From: an uncultured Roseburia sp.
GTDB taxonomy: Bacteria > Bacillota > Clostridia > Lachnospirales > Lachnospiraceae
Direction of reading: 5' to 3'
Length of the DNA stretch: 64,000 nucleotides
NCBI GenBank assembly: GCA_947642555.1
Contig: CANRSX010000020.1
Coordinates: 1-64,000 of the forward strand
The notes under the pieces were generated by a model that saw only the letters and a list, made by a program, of their open reading frames with translations, was not told where the DNA came from and ran no database searches. This document shows, in pieces, positions 34,438-43,451 of the stretch. The position numbers and the translations under genes were made by a program. The stretch's first letter is position 1. Each line of letters begins with the position of its first letter.

Positions 34438-35358
34438 TTGAAAAACAAAACTCAGATGCGAAAGCGGATCATACGTTCCCTGCCGCTGTATGCGATGCTT
34501 CTGCCGGGAATGGTATATATTCTGATCAACAATTACATTCCCATGACAGGGATCATCGTGGCATTTAAAAAATATTCGGCACAGAAGGGGATTTGGGGGA
34601 GCGAGTGGACCGGGCTGTCCAATTTTGTCTACCTGTTCCGCAACGACGCGTCGATCCTGATCCGGAATACGCTGCTTTACAATATCGCGTTTCTTTTTCT
34701 GGATATGTTCTTTGGTATTGTGCTGGCGATCCTGATCACGGACGTGTATCATAAAAAATTAAAAAAGCTGTACCAGAGTGCCATTCTGCTGCCGTTTCTG
34801 ATCTCCATCGTCATCGTCAGCTACATCGTGTATGCGTTTCTGTCCGTGGAGAACGGCATGTTTAATTCGATTCTCGGCGCCATGGGGCGGGAGGAGATCC
34901 AGTGGTATTCGTCGCCGCAGTACTGGCCCTTTATCCTGTGCTTTGTGCACGTGTGGAAGGGTGTGGGGTACGGGTGCCTGATCTATATTGCAGGGATTGC
35001 GGGGATCGATCCGGCGCTGTACGAATCGGCAAAGCTGGACGGGGCCTCGAAATGGAAACAGATCCGTTACGTGACGCTGCCGGAGCTGGTGCCCTCCGTG
35101 ATCACGCTGCTGCTCTTAAATGTGGGACATATTTTTAACTCCGATTTCGGATTGTTTTACCAGGTCCCCCAGAATTCCGGGGCGCTCTACAGTGTGACGA
35201 ACACGATCGATACCTATGTATACCGGGCGCTGATCTCCGCAGGGGGGATCGGAAAATCCTCGGCAGCCGGCGTCTTCCAGTCCGTGGTCGGGTTTGTGCT
35301 GGTGATGCTTTCCAATGCAATCGTCCGGAAATTCAGCAAAGAAAATGCGATTTTTTAG
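34438..35358 (+). CDS. CUT1-type ABC sugar permease, subunit 1
   Basis: 306-residue inner-membrane permease with six predicted helices and the EAA-like cytoplasmic loop YESAKLDGASKWKQIRYV near residues 197-214, which docks to the ATPase. It resembles LplB/YtcP-type sugar permeases. The reading frame opens with GTG at 34411, overlapping the GH3 gene, but the Shine-Dalgarno GGTGGGAG at 34424-34431 points to a TTG start at 34438; an ATG at 34456 is an alternative. Pairs with the next gene and the lipoprotein at 29982. No ATPase is encoded nearby, so a shared MsmK-type ATPase is expected. Confidence 0.92.
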   Translation: MKNKTQMRKRIIRSLPLYAMLLPGMVYILINNYIPMTGIIVAFKKYSAQKGIWGSEWTGLSNFVYLFRNDASILIRNTLLYNIAFLFLDMFFGIVLAILITDVYHKKLKKLYQSAILLPFLISIVIVSYIVYAFLSVENGMFNSILGAMGREEIQWYSSPQYWPFILCFVHVWKGVGYGCLIYIAGIAGIDPALYESAKLDGASKWKQIRYVTLPELVPSVITLLLLNVGHIFNSDFGLFYQVPQNSGALYSVTNTIDTYVYRALISAGGIGKSSAAGVFQSVVGFVLVMLSNAIVRKFSKENAIF

Positions 35359-35370
35359 CAGGAGGGTGTT

Positions 35371-36261
35371 ATGATAAAATCAAGGAAATTTTACGGATAT
35401 CAGATTCTGATCAATCTGATTCTGGCAGTCACAGCCATTATCATTATCGTCCCGCTGATCCTGCTGTTTATTTCCTCGGTCTCGTCGGAGGCGTCCCTGA
35501 TCGTGAACGGGTATTCCTTCTTCCCCTCCGAACTGAGCCTTGAGGGATACCGCTATATCTGGCTGAACCGGGGAACGGTATTTCGCGCGTACGGGATGAC
35601 GATCCTGGTGACGGCGGTGGGGACGGTCTGTAATGTGATTCTGTCCTCCATGATGGCCTACGCCCTCTCGGACCGGAAACTGCCGGGACGAAGCATCTTT
35701 AACTTTGTGATTTTTTTCACGATGCTCTTCAGTGGGGGACTGGTGCCGTCCTATATCATGTGGACCAGCACCTTTCACATCAAGAATACGGTCTGGGCGC
35801 TGCTGGTTCCGAATCTGCTCTTAAGCCCCATGAATGTGATCCTGATCCGGACCTACATGATGAATTCCATTCCGGAATCGCTGTATGAAGCGGCGGAGAT
35901 CGACGGCGGGGGCCATCTGATCCGGTATCTGCGGGTGGCGCTGCCCCTGGGCAAGCCGATCCTGGTGACCATGGGGCTGTTCTCGGGGCTGGCGTACTGG
36001 AATGACTGGACCAACGGCCTTTATTACCTGACGGACCCGAAGCTCTACAGCATCCAGGTGCTGTTAAACAAAATGATTCAGGATATCCAGGCGATCCAGG
36101 CGAATGCCGTGACGGCCTCCTCCGGGGCTGCCATGCGGGTGCCCCAGATATCGATCCGGATGGCCATCGCCTTTGTGGCGCTGCTTCCGATTCTGGCGAT
36201 CTACCCGTTCCTACAGAAATACTTTGCGGAAGGGATCGCGCTGGGGGCGGTGAAGGGTTAA
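35371..36261 (+). CDS. CUT1-type ABC sugar permease, subunit 2
   Basis: 296-residue permease of the YtcP/LplC group, six transmembrane helices, EAA-like loop YEAAEIDGGGHLIRYL near residues 171-186, and the family C-terminus FLQKYFAEGIALGAVKG. Forms the heterodimeric channel with the product of 34438. ATG at 35371 with AGGAGGG, 12 bp after the first permease gene. Followed by a 127-bp gap containing a structured palindromic element before the esterase genes. Confidence 0.94.
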   Translation: MIKSRKFYGYQILINLILAVTAIIIIVPLILLFISSVSSEASLIVNGYSFFPSELSLEGYRYIWLNRGTVFRAYGMTILVTAVGTVCNVILSSMMAYALSDRKLPGRSIFNFVIFFTMLFSGGLVPSYIMWTSTFHIKNTVWALLVPNLLLSPMNVILIRTYMMNSIPESLYEAAEIDGGGHLIRYLRVALPLGKPILVTMGLFSGLAYWNDWTNGLYYLTDPKLYSIQVLLNKMIQDIQAIQANAVTASSGAAMRVPQISIRMAIAFVALLPILAIYPFLQKYFAEGIALGAVKG

Positions 36262-36263
36262 CA

Positions 36264-36340
36264 GATTGAAAATTGAAATTTTCAATCGCGAGATTTGTGT
36301 CTGCGCCCTGCAAAGTCTTGCATGGCTTGCCACAAACTCG
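36264..36340. repeat. Structured palindromic element inside the operon
   Basis: GATTGAAAAT-TGAA-ATTTTCAATC is a 10-bp perfect hairpin (36264-36287). Directly after it, CGAGaTTTGTG pairs with CACAAACTCG, enclosing a nested stem TGCAA-AGTC-TTGCA. No coding frame. Could be a mobile palindromic repeat or an mRNA processing/attenuation site that sets lower expression of the downstream genes. Confidence 0.6.
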
Positions 36341-36388
36341 TAAATCAGATGGCTTTAACAAGTAAGTAGCAGAAAAAGGAGAAAAAAT

Positions 36389-37249
36389 ATGGGAGTAATT
36401 CGGTTTAATTTTCTGTCTCAGGAGCTGGGAATGCAGACAAATGTCTCCATCTGTCTGCCCTCCTTCAGCTTTGCGGACATGTACAGCGGGAGAAAAGAGG
36501 TATATGTGCCGGGAATGAAATTTCAGGTGCTCTACCTTCTGCACGGCGGCAGCGGGGATGACAGCGATTATATTCATTTCAGCAATATTGTCCGCTATGC
36601 GGATGTAAATAAGATTGCGGTGGTCATGCCCTGCGATTATAATGCATGTTATACGGATGACCCGGAGCACGGGAACTATTATACCTATCTCACGGAGGAA
36701 CTGCCCAGGGTTTGTCAGGCAATGTTCCCGATTTCGGGCAGACGGGAGGATACGTTTGTAGGCGGACTCTCCATGGGCTCCCACGGGGCCATGAAGATCG
36801 CCATCAATCACCCGGACCGGTATGCGGCGGCGCTTCTGATGTCCGGGGCGACCTTCCGGCCGGGGGTTCCGACCTTTGTGCCGGCGAAGGACGGTGTCTT
36901 TGACCTGACGGCAAAACAGACGACGCCGCCCTTCGGGGGAGTGGGGAATAAATTCCAGGATCCGTCTTTTGTCGAGGGCACGGTGAACGATGTGTATGCC
37001 ATCGCGAAGAAAAACGCGGAGGAGGGAAAAGAGCTTCCGAAACTGTTTTTCCGGGTGGGAGACTGCGATCACGCCTATTACCGCGCGCAGAAGGCCGAGG
37101 AGGATCTGCGCTCCTGGGGATATGAGACAAAATTTGAGGTGGTAAAGGGCATGGGCCACGAGTGGGATCTGTGGGATGAGAGCCTTCGGATTGCGTTAAA
37201 GGAATGGCTTCCGATCCGGCATGCGGCTATTTATCCGGATGAAGCATAA
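36389..37249 (+). CDS. Alpha/beta-hydrolase esterase (EstA/esterase D-like), 1
   Basis: 286-residue serine esterase of the putative-esterase family (PF00756-like), which includes acetyl, feruloyl and tributyrin esterases. Oxyanion region LYLLHGGSGDDSDY near residue 49, nucleophile elbow GGLSMGSHG near residue 128, and the catalytic His in GMGHEWDLWD near residue 254. No signal peptide. ATG at 36389 with AAAAAGGAG. Paralogue of the next gene. With the two other esterases here, it probably removes acyl groups (acetate or ferulate) from imported oligosaccharides; the ester type is inferred. Confidence 0.88.
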   Translation: MGVIRFNFLSQELGMQTNVSICLPSFSFADMYSGRKEVYVPGMKFQVLYLLHGGSGDDSDYIHFSNIVRYADVNKIAVVMPCDYNACYTDDPEHGNYYTYLTEELPRVCQAMFPISGRREDTFVGGLSMGSHGAMKIAINHPDRYAAALLMSGATFRPGVPTFVPAKDGVFDLTAKQTTPPFGGVGNKFQDPSFVEGTVNDVYAIAKKNAEEGKELPKLFFRVGDCDHAYYRAQKAEEDLRSWGYETKFEVVKGMGHEWDLWDESLRIALKEWLPIRHAAIYPDEA

Positions 37250-37290
37250 AGAGACAATGAGAAGGGAACACAGAAAAAGGAGGAGAAGAA

Positions 37291-38088
37291 ATGGCAAAAT
37301 TAACCTGTAATTTTATTTCGTACACCTTAAAACGGGCGGTGGATATCACGGTGGTGCTGCCGTCGGTGACCTTTCCCGAGGCGTGCGGGGACGGAAATGT
37401 GAAGGGCGTGATCCCGAAGCACACGAAGGAGGAAAAATATCCGGTGCTGTATCTGCTGCACGGGGTGGGGAACGACCATGGAACCTGGAATGCGTATACA
37501 GATGTCGAGCTTTACGCGGAGGAGCGCAATCTCGCGGTGGTCATGATCTCCGGGGAAAACAAAATGTATGTCAACCACAGGAAAAACGCCTTTATGGGAG
37601 ATCTCTTCTACGATTTTATCGAGGAGGAGCTGCCGGACTTCATCTGCGGCACCTTCCCGGTGTCCAGACGCCCGGAGGATACCTATCTCGCCGGCCTGTC
37701 CATGGGAGCCATGGGGACACTGGTGCACGGGCTGAAATATCCGGAAAAATACAGGGCCATCGGTGCGTTTTCCGCCGGGCTGTATCTGCCGCCCACCGAG
37801 GCGGATGACTGGGACCCGGAGTATGATCCCATGGTGCTGGCGAAGCGCCTCACGGAGAACGGGATAAAGAACATGAAGATCTTTATGGGCTGCGGCGATC
37901 TGGATCCGCTTTTTGACGGCTGTGAGAAGTCCGCGCAGATCCTGAAGGAGGGCGGACAGGATGTGACCTGGGTGCCGGTATCCGGGTATGCTCATGAGTG
38001 GCGTCTCTGGAACCAGCTGGTGGAGCAGTTTATGGACTGGATTCCCCGGACAGACGATTTCTATACCCTTGGGAAGCGGAAGATCTGA
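37291..38088 (+). CDS. Alpha/beta-hydrolase esterase (EstA/esterase D-like), 2
   Basis: 265-residue paralogue of the preceding esterase. Core YPVLYLLHGVGNDHGTWN near residue 50, nucleophile elbow AGLSMGAMG near residue 135, Asp likely in GCGDLDPLFDG, catalytic His in GYAHEWRLWN near residue 233. Cytoplasmic. ATG at 37291 with AAAGGAGGAG. Sequence divergence from the first copy suggests a different ester or linkage rather than redundancy. Confidence 0.88.
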   Translation: MAKLTCNFISYTLKRAVDITVVLPSVTFPEACGDGNVKGVIPKHTKEEKYPVLYLLHGVGNDHGTWNAYTDVELYAEERNLAVVMISGENKMYVNHRKNAFMGDLFYDFIEEELPDFICGTFPVSRRPEDTYLAGLSMGAMGTLVHGLKYPEKYRAIGAFSAGLYLPPTEADDWDPEYDPMVLAKRLTENGIKNMKIFMGCGDLDPLFDGCEKSAQILKEGGQDVTWVPVSGYAHEWRLWNQLVEQFMDWIPRTDDFYTLGKRKI

Positions 38089-38101
38089 CAGGAGGAGAAA
38101 G

Positions 38102-39619
38102 ATGAACTTTTATTGTGATAAGGAGGGCCCCATCGTACAGACGGACAAGGGAGCTCTTCGGGGATACCTGTTTAACGGCATTTATCAGTTCCGCGGCGTG
38201 GACTACGCGAAGGCGAAGCGGTTCGGACTGCCGGAGGAGATCGACGCCTTTGAGGGAGTGCGGGATGCCTTAAACTACGGATCGGTCTGTCCGACCATGT
38301 TCCCGGACTCGCCGGCGGGTGACATCATGTCGCCCCACAGAGTGTGGTTTCAGGACGAGAACTGCCTGAACTTAAATATCTGGACGCCGTCCCTTTCGCC
38401 GGATCAGAAGCTGCCGGTGGTGGTATGGTTCCACGGGGGAGGCTTTTTCGCCGGTTCCGCCATCGAGCAGTATGCCTATGACGGGGAAAATATGAGCAGA
38501 CAGGGCAATGTCGTCGTGGTCACGGTCAACCACCGGCTGAACGTGCTGGGATTTCTGGATCTGCGGGGCTTCGGGGAGAAATACGAGCGCTCCTGCAATG
38601 CCGGGACCTTTGATCTGATCGCCGCGCTCCGGTGGATTCGGAACAATATCGCCGGCTTTGGCGGGGATGCGGATCAGGTGACGATCTTCGGGCAGTCCGG
38701 GGGCGGCGGCAAGGTGATCTCCCTGCTGCAGATGCACGAGGCCGACGGCCTGTTCCACAGGGCGCTGATCATGAGCGGAACCCTGGGAACGCTGATGACA
38801 GACCACGATTACGACATGCGGCCTGTGATAAAAAAGACCTTAAGCGGCCTGGGCTTTGGGGAGGATGAGGTGGAAAAGCTGGAGACGGTGCCGTATCGGG
38901 AGCTGGTATCGGCATACTTAACGGCATACCGTGAGCTGATCTCCGATAAAGGAATCCCCTTCTTTGGCCCGATAAAAAACCAGGATTACGCCGGAGATCC
39001 GGTGAAGGCGGGTTTTACGGAGCACGCGAAAACGATCCCGGTGATGATCGGTTCCACCTATTCCGAGTTTTTCCATTCGCAGTATAAGGAGGAACAGAAG
39101 ACGGATGAGGAGATGACGGGGATCATAAAGGAGCAGTTCGGCGAAGCGCAGGGCGTGCAGTTAATCGAAGCCTTCCGCCAGGCTTACCCCGGAAAACCGC
39201 TGTGCGACATCTACGCGGCGGATTCCGCGGCCTTCCGGTATGAGGTGAAAAAATGGGTGCATGAGCGGGCAAAGGCGGGGGCGGCCGGTACCTACGAGTA
39301 TCTGTTTACGCTGGAATTCCCCTTCAACGGCGGGACGCCGGCCTGGCACTGCAGCGACATCCCCTTCTTTTTCCACAACCTGGACAAGGCGCCTGTCGTT
39401 AACATAGAGGGCGTGTCGGACCGGCTGCGGGATCAGATCTTTGACGCGTTTATGCAGTTTGTGCGCACCGGGAAACCGGACACGAAGCTTCTGCCAGAAT
39501 GGCCGGCCTGCACGGTGGATGACGAGGCCACCATGGTGTTTGACCGGGAGTGCGAGGTGCGGCATCAGTATGACGACGCGTTTATAAAGCTGCATTATGA
39601 CCTGAATGTCGCGGGCTGA
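38102..39619 (+). CDS. Type-B carboxylesterase
   Basis: 505-residue carboxylesterase (COesterase, PnbA-like). Oxyanion hole WFHGGGFFAGS near residue 109, nucleophile FGQSGGGGK near residue 196 (GQSGG rather than the usual GESAG), acidic residue probably in GSTYSEFF near residue 317, and His in WHCSDIPFFF near residue 415. Cytoplasmic. It is unrelated in fold subfamily to the two preceding esterases, making three esterases in a row. ATG at 38102 with AGGAGGAGAAAG; an upstream in-frame start at 37988 overlaps the previous gene and is rejected. Confidence 0.92.
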   Translation: MNFYCDKEGPIVQTDKGALRGYLFNGIYQFRGVDYAKAKRFGLPEEIDAFEGVRDALNYGSVCPTMFPDSPAGDIMSPHRVWFQDENCLNLNIWTPSLSPDQKLPVVVWFHGGGFFAGSAIEQYAYDGENMSRQGNVVVVTVNHRLNVLGFLDLRGFGEKYERSCNAGTFDLIAALRWIRNNIAGFGGDADQVTIFGQSGGGGKVISLLQMHEADGLFHRALIMSGTLGTLMTDHDYDMRPVIKKTLSGLGFGEDEVEKLETVPYRELVSAYLTAYRELISDKGIPFFGPIKNQDYAGDPVKAGFTEHAKTIPVMIGSTYSEFFHSQYKEEQKTDEEMTGIIKEQFGEAQGVQLIEAFRQAYPGKPLCDIYAADSAAFRYEVKKWVHERAKAGAAGTYEYLFTLEFPFNGGTPAWHCSDIPFFFHNLDKAPVVNIEGVSDRLRDQIFDAFMQFVRTGKPDTKLLPEWPACTVDDEATMVFDRECEVRHQYDDAFIKLHYDLNVAG

Positions 39620-39649
39620 ACGATTACTTTGTATCAAAACGAGGGAGCC

Positions 39650-41344
39650 ATGAAAAAGAAGGCTGTGTTTACCAGGTCGATTCAGCTCATGATCTGGATG
39701 CTGGTCATGATTTCTGTGATCGGCTTCCTGTTAGGCCAGTGGCTGATGCGATTTTATCTGGATCGGGAGCAGGAGACGATCCGGGGAAATATCCACCGGT
39801 TTATTGAGCTGAACGACAACAAGTACCGTCAGTTAAACCAGGAGCTTTTGTACATTGCGGCGAACGACTCGAATGTGAAGGCGATCGCCGCAATGGCGGA
39901 AAACGAGAACCCGGATTACCGGGAGCTTCTGAATTATAATATCAATCTGTCACAGGTCAAATCCCGCCTTCAGAACGTGGTTTCCGTGTACGGGAGCGAA
40001 TACTATGTGTGGCTGTATGAGGCGCGGACCGGGACGTTTATCGACTTCGGGGCCGGCGATTTTGCGGAAAAGACGGAATTTCGGGAGCTGATCGGGCAGC
40101 AGACGAAGGAGGAGGCCATCCCACTCTCCCAAAACGGAAAATGGTTTATCATGGATGGAAAATATATCTGTACCTCCCTGCGCTTTGCCAATGTCTATAT
40201 CGGGACAAAAGTGGAGACTGACGCATATTTAAACAGCATTATGAAGATGAAAATGACGCCCTGCTATCTGGCCGGGATCCTGGATGAGGATGGCCGGGTG
40301 GTCTGCGCGAAACAGTATGACCACGGATTGATTACGGATGTCGAAAATATGGAGGGAGATGGTGTGCGCTACCAGCTGACCATCCGGGAGCAGGGGGAAA
40401 AGAGCAATTTTACCATCCTGTTCCGGATTCAGCAGAAGTGGTACGAAAACGCAAACATTCTCCAGATGGCGGTGATTGCCGCGTCGCTGGTGATTCTGTC
40501 CGTCATTATTTTCTATTCCGTTTATCTGCGGAAAAAAGTGCTGCGGCCCATTCTGAATTTTTATCATGAGATCACATCCTACACCGGCCTTACGAAAATC
40601 AGCGTGACGGAGGACGTGGCGGAGCTTGACAGCGTGGCCGGGATGTTAAATAATCTTCTGGACGAGGTGCACAAGCTGGAGCTGGATAATTACGAGCAGA
40701 AGACAAAACGCCAGGAGGCGGAGCTTGGATTTGCGCAGCAGCAGATCCGGCCGCATTTTTTTATCAACTGCCTCAATGTCATATACGGTATGGCACAGTT
40801 AAATCAGAAGGAAAATATCCAGGAGCTCTGTGTCGACATCTCGGACTATATGCGGATCCTGTTTGCGGAAAATAAGGATCTTGTCTCCATGTCCCAGGAG
40901 CTTGATATGATCGACAAATATTTAAGCGTGATGGGCAGGGTGCAGGGGCAGAAGCTTACCTATACCCTGCAGAAGAACTGCAGCCTGGAGGGGGCTGTCA
41001 TGCCTCCGTTACTGATTCAGACGTTTGTAGAGAATTCCATAAAGCACGGGGAGCAGGAGGAGGAGACCAGGATCTGCGTGACGATTGATGCCGTAAAAGA
41101 GCAGGGAGCGCTGACCATTGAGATCCAGGATTCCGGCGTCGGATTTTCCGACGAGGTGCTGGAGAAGCTGAAGCGGGGTGAGCCGCTGCACAAAAGGGCG
41201 GGGTATCAGATCGGGATCTCCAATGTGATTCAGAGACTAAAGCTGCTCTACGGCGATGACTGGGAGCTTGTGTTCTGCAATAACAGCCAGGGGGCGAAGG
41301 TGAGGGTTCGCATTCCTGACAGGAGAGTACCGGGGAGCGGATGA
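39650..41344 (+). CDS. YesM-type sensor histidine kinase 1
   Basis: 564-residue membrane kinase. TM1 near residues 8-30, extracytoplasmic sensor region to about 270, TM2 near 272-296, HAMP-like linker, then the His_kinase domain with phospho-acceptor His in QQIRPHFFINCLN near residue 370 and HATPase motifs NSIKHGEQ (N box) near 463 and DSGVGFSDE (G1). The HAMP/His_kinase type is that of YesM/LytS. ATG at 39650 with GAGGGAG. One base separates its stop from the response regulator gene. Expected to sense the oligosaccharide handled by this locus. Confidence 0.94.
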   Translation: MKKKAVFTRSIQLMIWMLVMISVIGFLLGQWLMRFYLDREQETIRGNIHRFIELNDNKYRQLNQELLYIAANDSNVKAIAAMAENENPDYRELLNYNINLSQVKSRLQNVVSVYGSEYYVWLYEARTGTFIDFGAGDFAEKTEFRELIGQQTKEEAIPLSQNGKWFIMDGKYICTSLRFANVYIGTKVETDAYLNSIMKMKMTPCYLAGILDEDGRVVCAKQYDHGLITDVENMEGDGVRYQLTIREQGEKSNFTILFRIQQKWYENANILQMAVIAASLVILSVIIFYSVYLRKKVLRPILNFYHEITSYTGLTKISVTEDVAELDSVAGMLNNLLDEVHKLELDNYEQKTKRQEAELGFAQQQIRPHFFINCLNVIYGMAQLNQKENIQELCVDISDYMRILFAENKDLVSMSQELDMIDKYLSVMGRVQGQKLTYTLQKNCSLEGAVMPPLLIQTFVENSIKHGEQEEETRICVTIDAVKEQGALTIEIQDSGVGFSDEVLEKLKRGEPLHKRAGYQIGISNVIQRLKLLYGDDWELVFCNNSQGAKVRVRIPDRRVPGSG

Positions 41345-41345
41345 G

Positions 41346-42926
41346 ATGAAGATACTGATCGTAGACGACAATCCATATGTGTTAAGCGGACTTTTGGACG
41401 GCATTGATTTTAAAGCGCTGGGGTTTGAAGAGGTGTTTACGGCGCAGAATGCCAGGAAGGCGAAGGAGATTCTGGACCAGGTAAAAATCGGGATCCTGAT
41501 CACTGATATCGAGATGCCCAACGGATCGGGATTAAGCCTCCTGGAGTGGGCCAACGAGCATCACCCGGGGCTTGTCACGCTGTTCTGCACGAGCTACGCG
41601 GATTTTAATTACGCGCAGGAGGCGCTCAGACTGCACTGCTTTGACTATTATGTCAAACCCATCCGGTACGCGGATTTTACGGAACATGTGAAGCGGGCCA
41701 TGGACGAGGTGAGACGCACGGAGGAAAAACGTAAGATCGAGACCTACGGGCAGTACTGGATCGACAGCCAGTGGAACAATAAGGTGGATTTCTGGTACAA
41801 ATACCTGTACCGTCTTTCCCGGGCGTCGGAACCGGAGATCGCCGAGGAGATCCGGAACCGGAAGCTTGGGTACACGCTGGAGGATGAGATTTCCTTCTGC
41901 ATCGTCAAGGTCGGGAAAACTACAAAAATGGAAGAGATGACGGCGGAGACCAGGGATTTTATCTTTCGGAATATTTCCGAGGAGATTTTTCAGAAGGAAG
42001 GGTATACGCTGGAAGGGCTTCTGGTCACGGCGAGCCATACGCTGACGATCATTGTTCAGGAAACCGGACAGAAGGGCGGCCGACCGTTTAAACCGCTGTG
42101 CACAGAGCTTTTGGAGAGCCTGTGCAGATATGTCTCGGAGGAGAGCAACTGCTATTACAGAGAGCATATCCCGGTGGGGAGGGCGCAGGAGGCGTTGGAG
42201 CAGTTAGAGGAGGTGGCCCTGGACGACGTCTCGAACCGGAGGCGGGTGATCGATTATGAACGGTACATCCGGGAAAAAAGGGAGGAGCCGGAGACGGATT
42301 TTACGGGGTGGGAGTCCCTGTTCCGCGGCCGGCAGACGGAGCGGCTCATGGAGAAGATCCGGGATGATCTCTCGGAACGTGTGAGCGGGAAGCGCATGTC
42401 CGGGCAGTCGCTGCGAGAGGTCCGGTCTTATCTCGTACAGTTAAGCGGGACGATTCTGCGGGAATATCAGATCGAGGCGTACCGGCTGTTCGACGACGCA
42501 GCGTATGACGAGCTGTCCGGAAAGGCTGCGACATCTGTCTCAAATACGCTGGATTTTGCGGAATATGTGATAAAAAGAACCACAGCCTGCATCAGCGAAC
42601 TCGAAAAGTCACAGACGGTGACAGAGCGGGTCAGACGGTTTATCGAACAAAACTACAACAGGAATATTACCAGGGATGAGATTGAGAGCATTTCCTATAT
42701 GAATCTGAATCAGATCTCAAAGCTTTTTAAGCAGGAGACGGGAAAATCGCTTCACAGCTATCAGATGGCGGTGCGGATCGACCAGGCGGCTTCGATGCTT
42801 AAGGAGGGAAAATACAGTATCTCGGAGATCGCGCAGACGGTGGGGTATGATAACTTTTCCTATTTCTCAAGACTGTTTAAGGACCGGACCGGGTATACGC
42901 CCAAGGAGTATCGGAATCTGAAATGA
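41346..42926 (+). CDS. YesN-type AraC response regulator 1
   Basis: 526 residues: receiver domain (1-120) with DD at 7-8, phospho-acceptor Asp 54 in ITDIEMPNGSG and Lys in DYYVKPIRYAD; a long middle segment; and a C-terminal AraC helix-turn-helix pair (about 425-526) with ISEIAQTVGYDNFSYFSR. YesN-type regulators usually activate adjacent sugar-uptake operons; candidate targets are the direct-repeat boxes upstream of the lipoprotein genes. ATG at 41346. Confidence 0.94.
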   Translation: MKILIVDDNPYVLSGLLDGIDFKALGFEEVFTAQNARKAKEILDQVKIGILITDIEMPNGSGLSLLEWANEHHPGLVTLFCTSYADFNYAQEALRLHCFDYYVKPIRYADFTEHVKRAMDEVRRTEEKRKIETYGQYWIDSQWNNKVDFWYKYLYRLSRASEPEIAEEIRNRKLGYTLEDEISFCIVKVGKTTKMEEMTAETRDFIFRNISEEIFQKEGYTLEGLLVTASHTLTIIVQETGQKGGRPFKPLCTELLESLCRYVSEESNCYYREHIPVGRAQEALEQLEEVALDDVSNRRRVIDYERYIREKREEPETDFTGWESLFRGRQTERLMEKIRDDLSERVSGKRMSGQSLREVRSYLVQLSGTILREYQIEAYRLFDDAAYDELSGKAATSVSNTLDFAEYVIKRTTACISELEKSQTVTERVRRFIEQNYNRNITRDEIESISYMNLNQISKLFKQETGKSLHSYQMAVRIDQAASMLKEGKYSISEIAQTVGYDNFSYFSRLFKDRTGYTPKEYRNLK

Positions 42927-42930
42927 AAAA

Positions 42931-42959
42931 CCCGGGCAGGACGTTTCGTCCTGCCCGGG
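42931..42959 (+). terminator. Hairpin after the response regulator gene
   Basis: CCCGGGCAGGACG, loop TTT, CGTCCTGCCCGGG: a 13-bp perfect stem. The T run after it is weak, so efficiency is uncertain. Confidence 0.6.
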
Positions 42960-43016
42960 CTGGGATAAAATTTTAGGAAAGAATTTGATGAACCGGCCGG
43001 TACCAGCCGGTTCTGT

Positions 43017-43436
43017 TTATAAGTATTTCCGAATTTCCGCGATTAATGCATCATATTCCGCATCCGTTAAAAATGTTTCGCCCGGATTCATCGCGAACAC
43101 GCCGCCCCACTCGTATTCGTCCGTGTACTTTGGCACGAGATGGAAGTGCAGGTGATGCCCGGTATCGCCGTAGGCGCCGTAATTGACCTTCTGCGGATGG
43201 AACGCCGCGTGAAGCGCTTCTGCGACGTGGTTAACGTCCTCAAAGTAAGCGGCCCGCTCCTCCGCGGTCAGCTCCGTCATCTCGCTCACATGCTTTTTGT
43301 GCGCGACGATCACGCGTCCCTTATGGCTCTGCTCTTTGAATAAATACAGTTTGGAGGCGGGAAGCTCACAGATTTTGATGCCGAACGCGTCGACCAGCTC
43401 ACCCTCCATACAGTATGCGCAGTTCTGATCTGTCAT
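43017..43436 (-). CDS. HIT-family nucleotide-binding protein
   Basis: 139-residue histidine-triad hydrolase, family members acting on nucleotidyl-phosphoramidates or AMP conjugates. The HIT motif HHLHFHLVP near residue 94 has the triad of histidines; the N-terminal CAYC near residue 6 is the usual short Cys motif. The ATG at 43436 has GGAGG; an upstream ATG at 43448 is weaker. It lies 15 bp downstream of the aldolase gene, probably on the same minus-strand transcript. Confidence 0.9.
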   Translation of the reverse strand: MTDQNCAYCMEGELVDAFGIKICELPASKLYLFKEQSHKGRVIVAHKKHVSEMTELTAEERAAYFEDVNHVAEALHAAFHPQKVNYGAYGDTGHHLHFHLVPKYTDEYEWGGVFAMNPGETFLTDAEYDALIAEIRKYL

Positions 43437-43451
43437 GATTTCCTCCATTTT

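Noticed and set aside
35780-37159. 459-residue open frame on the minus strand
   Set aside because: It overlaps the permease and esterase genes, is rich in Arg, Pro and Ser, has no domain, and no ribosome site; it is a shadow of GC-rich coding DNA.
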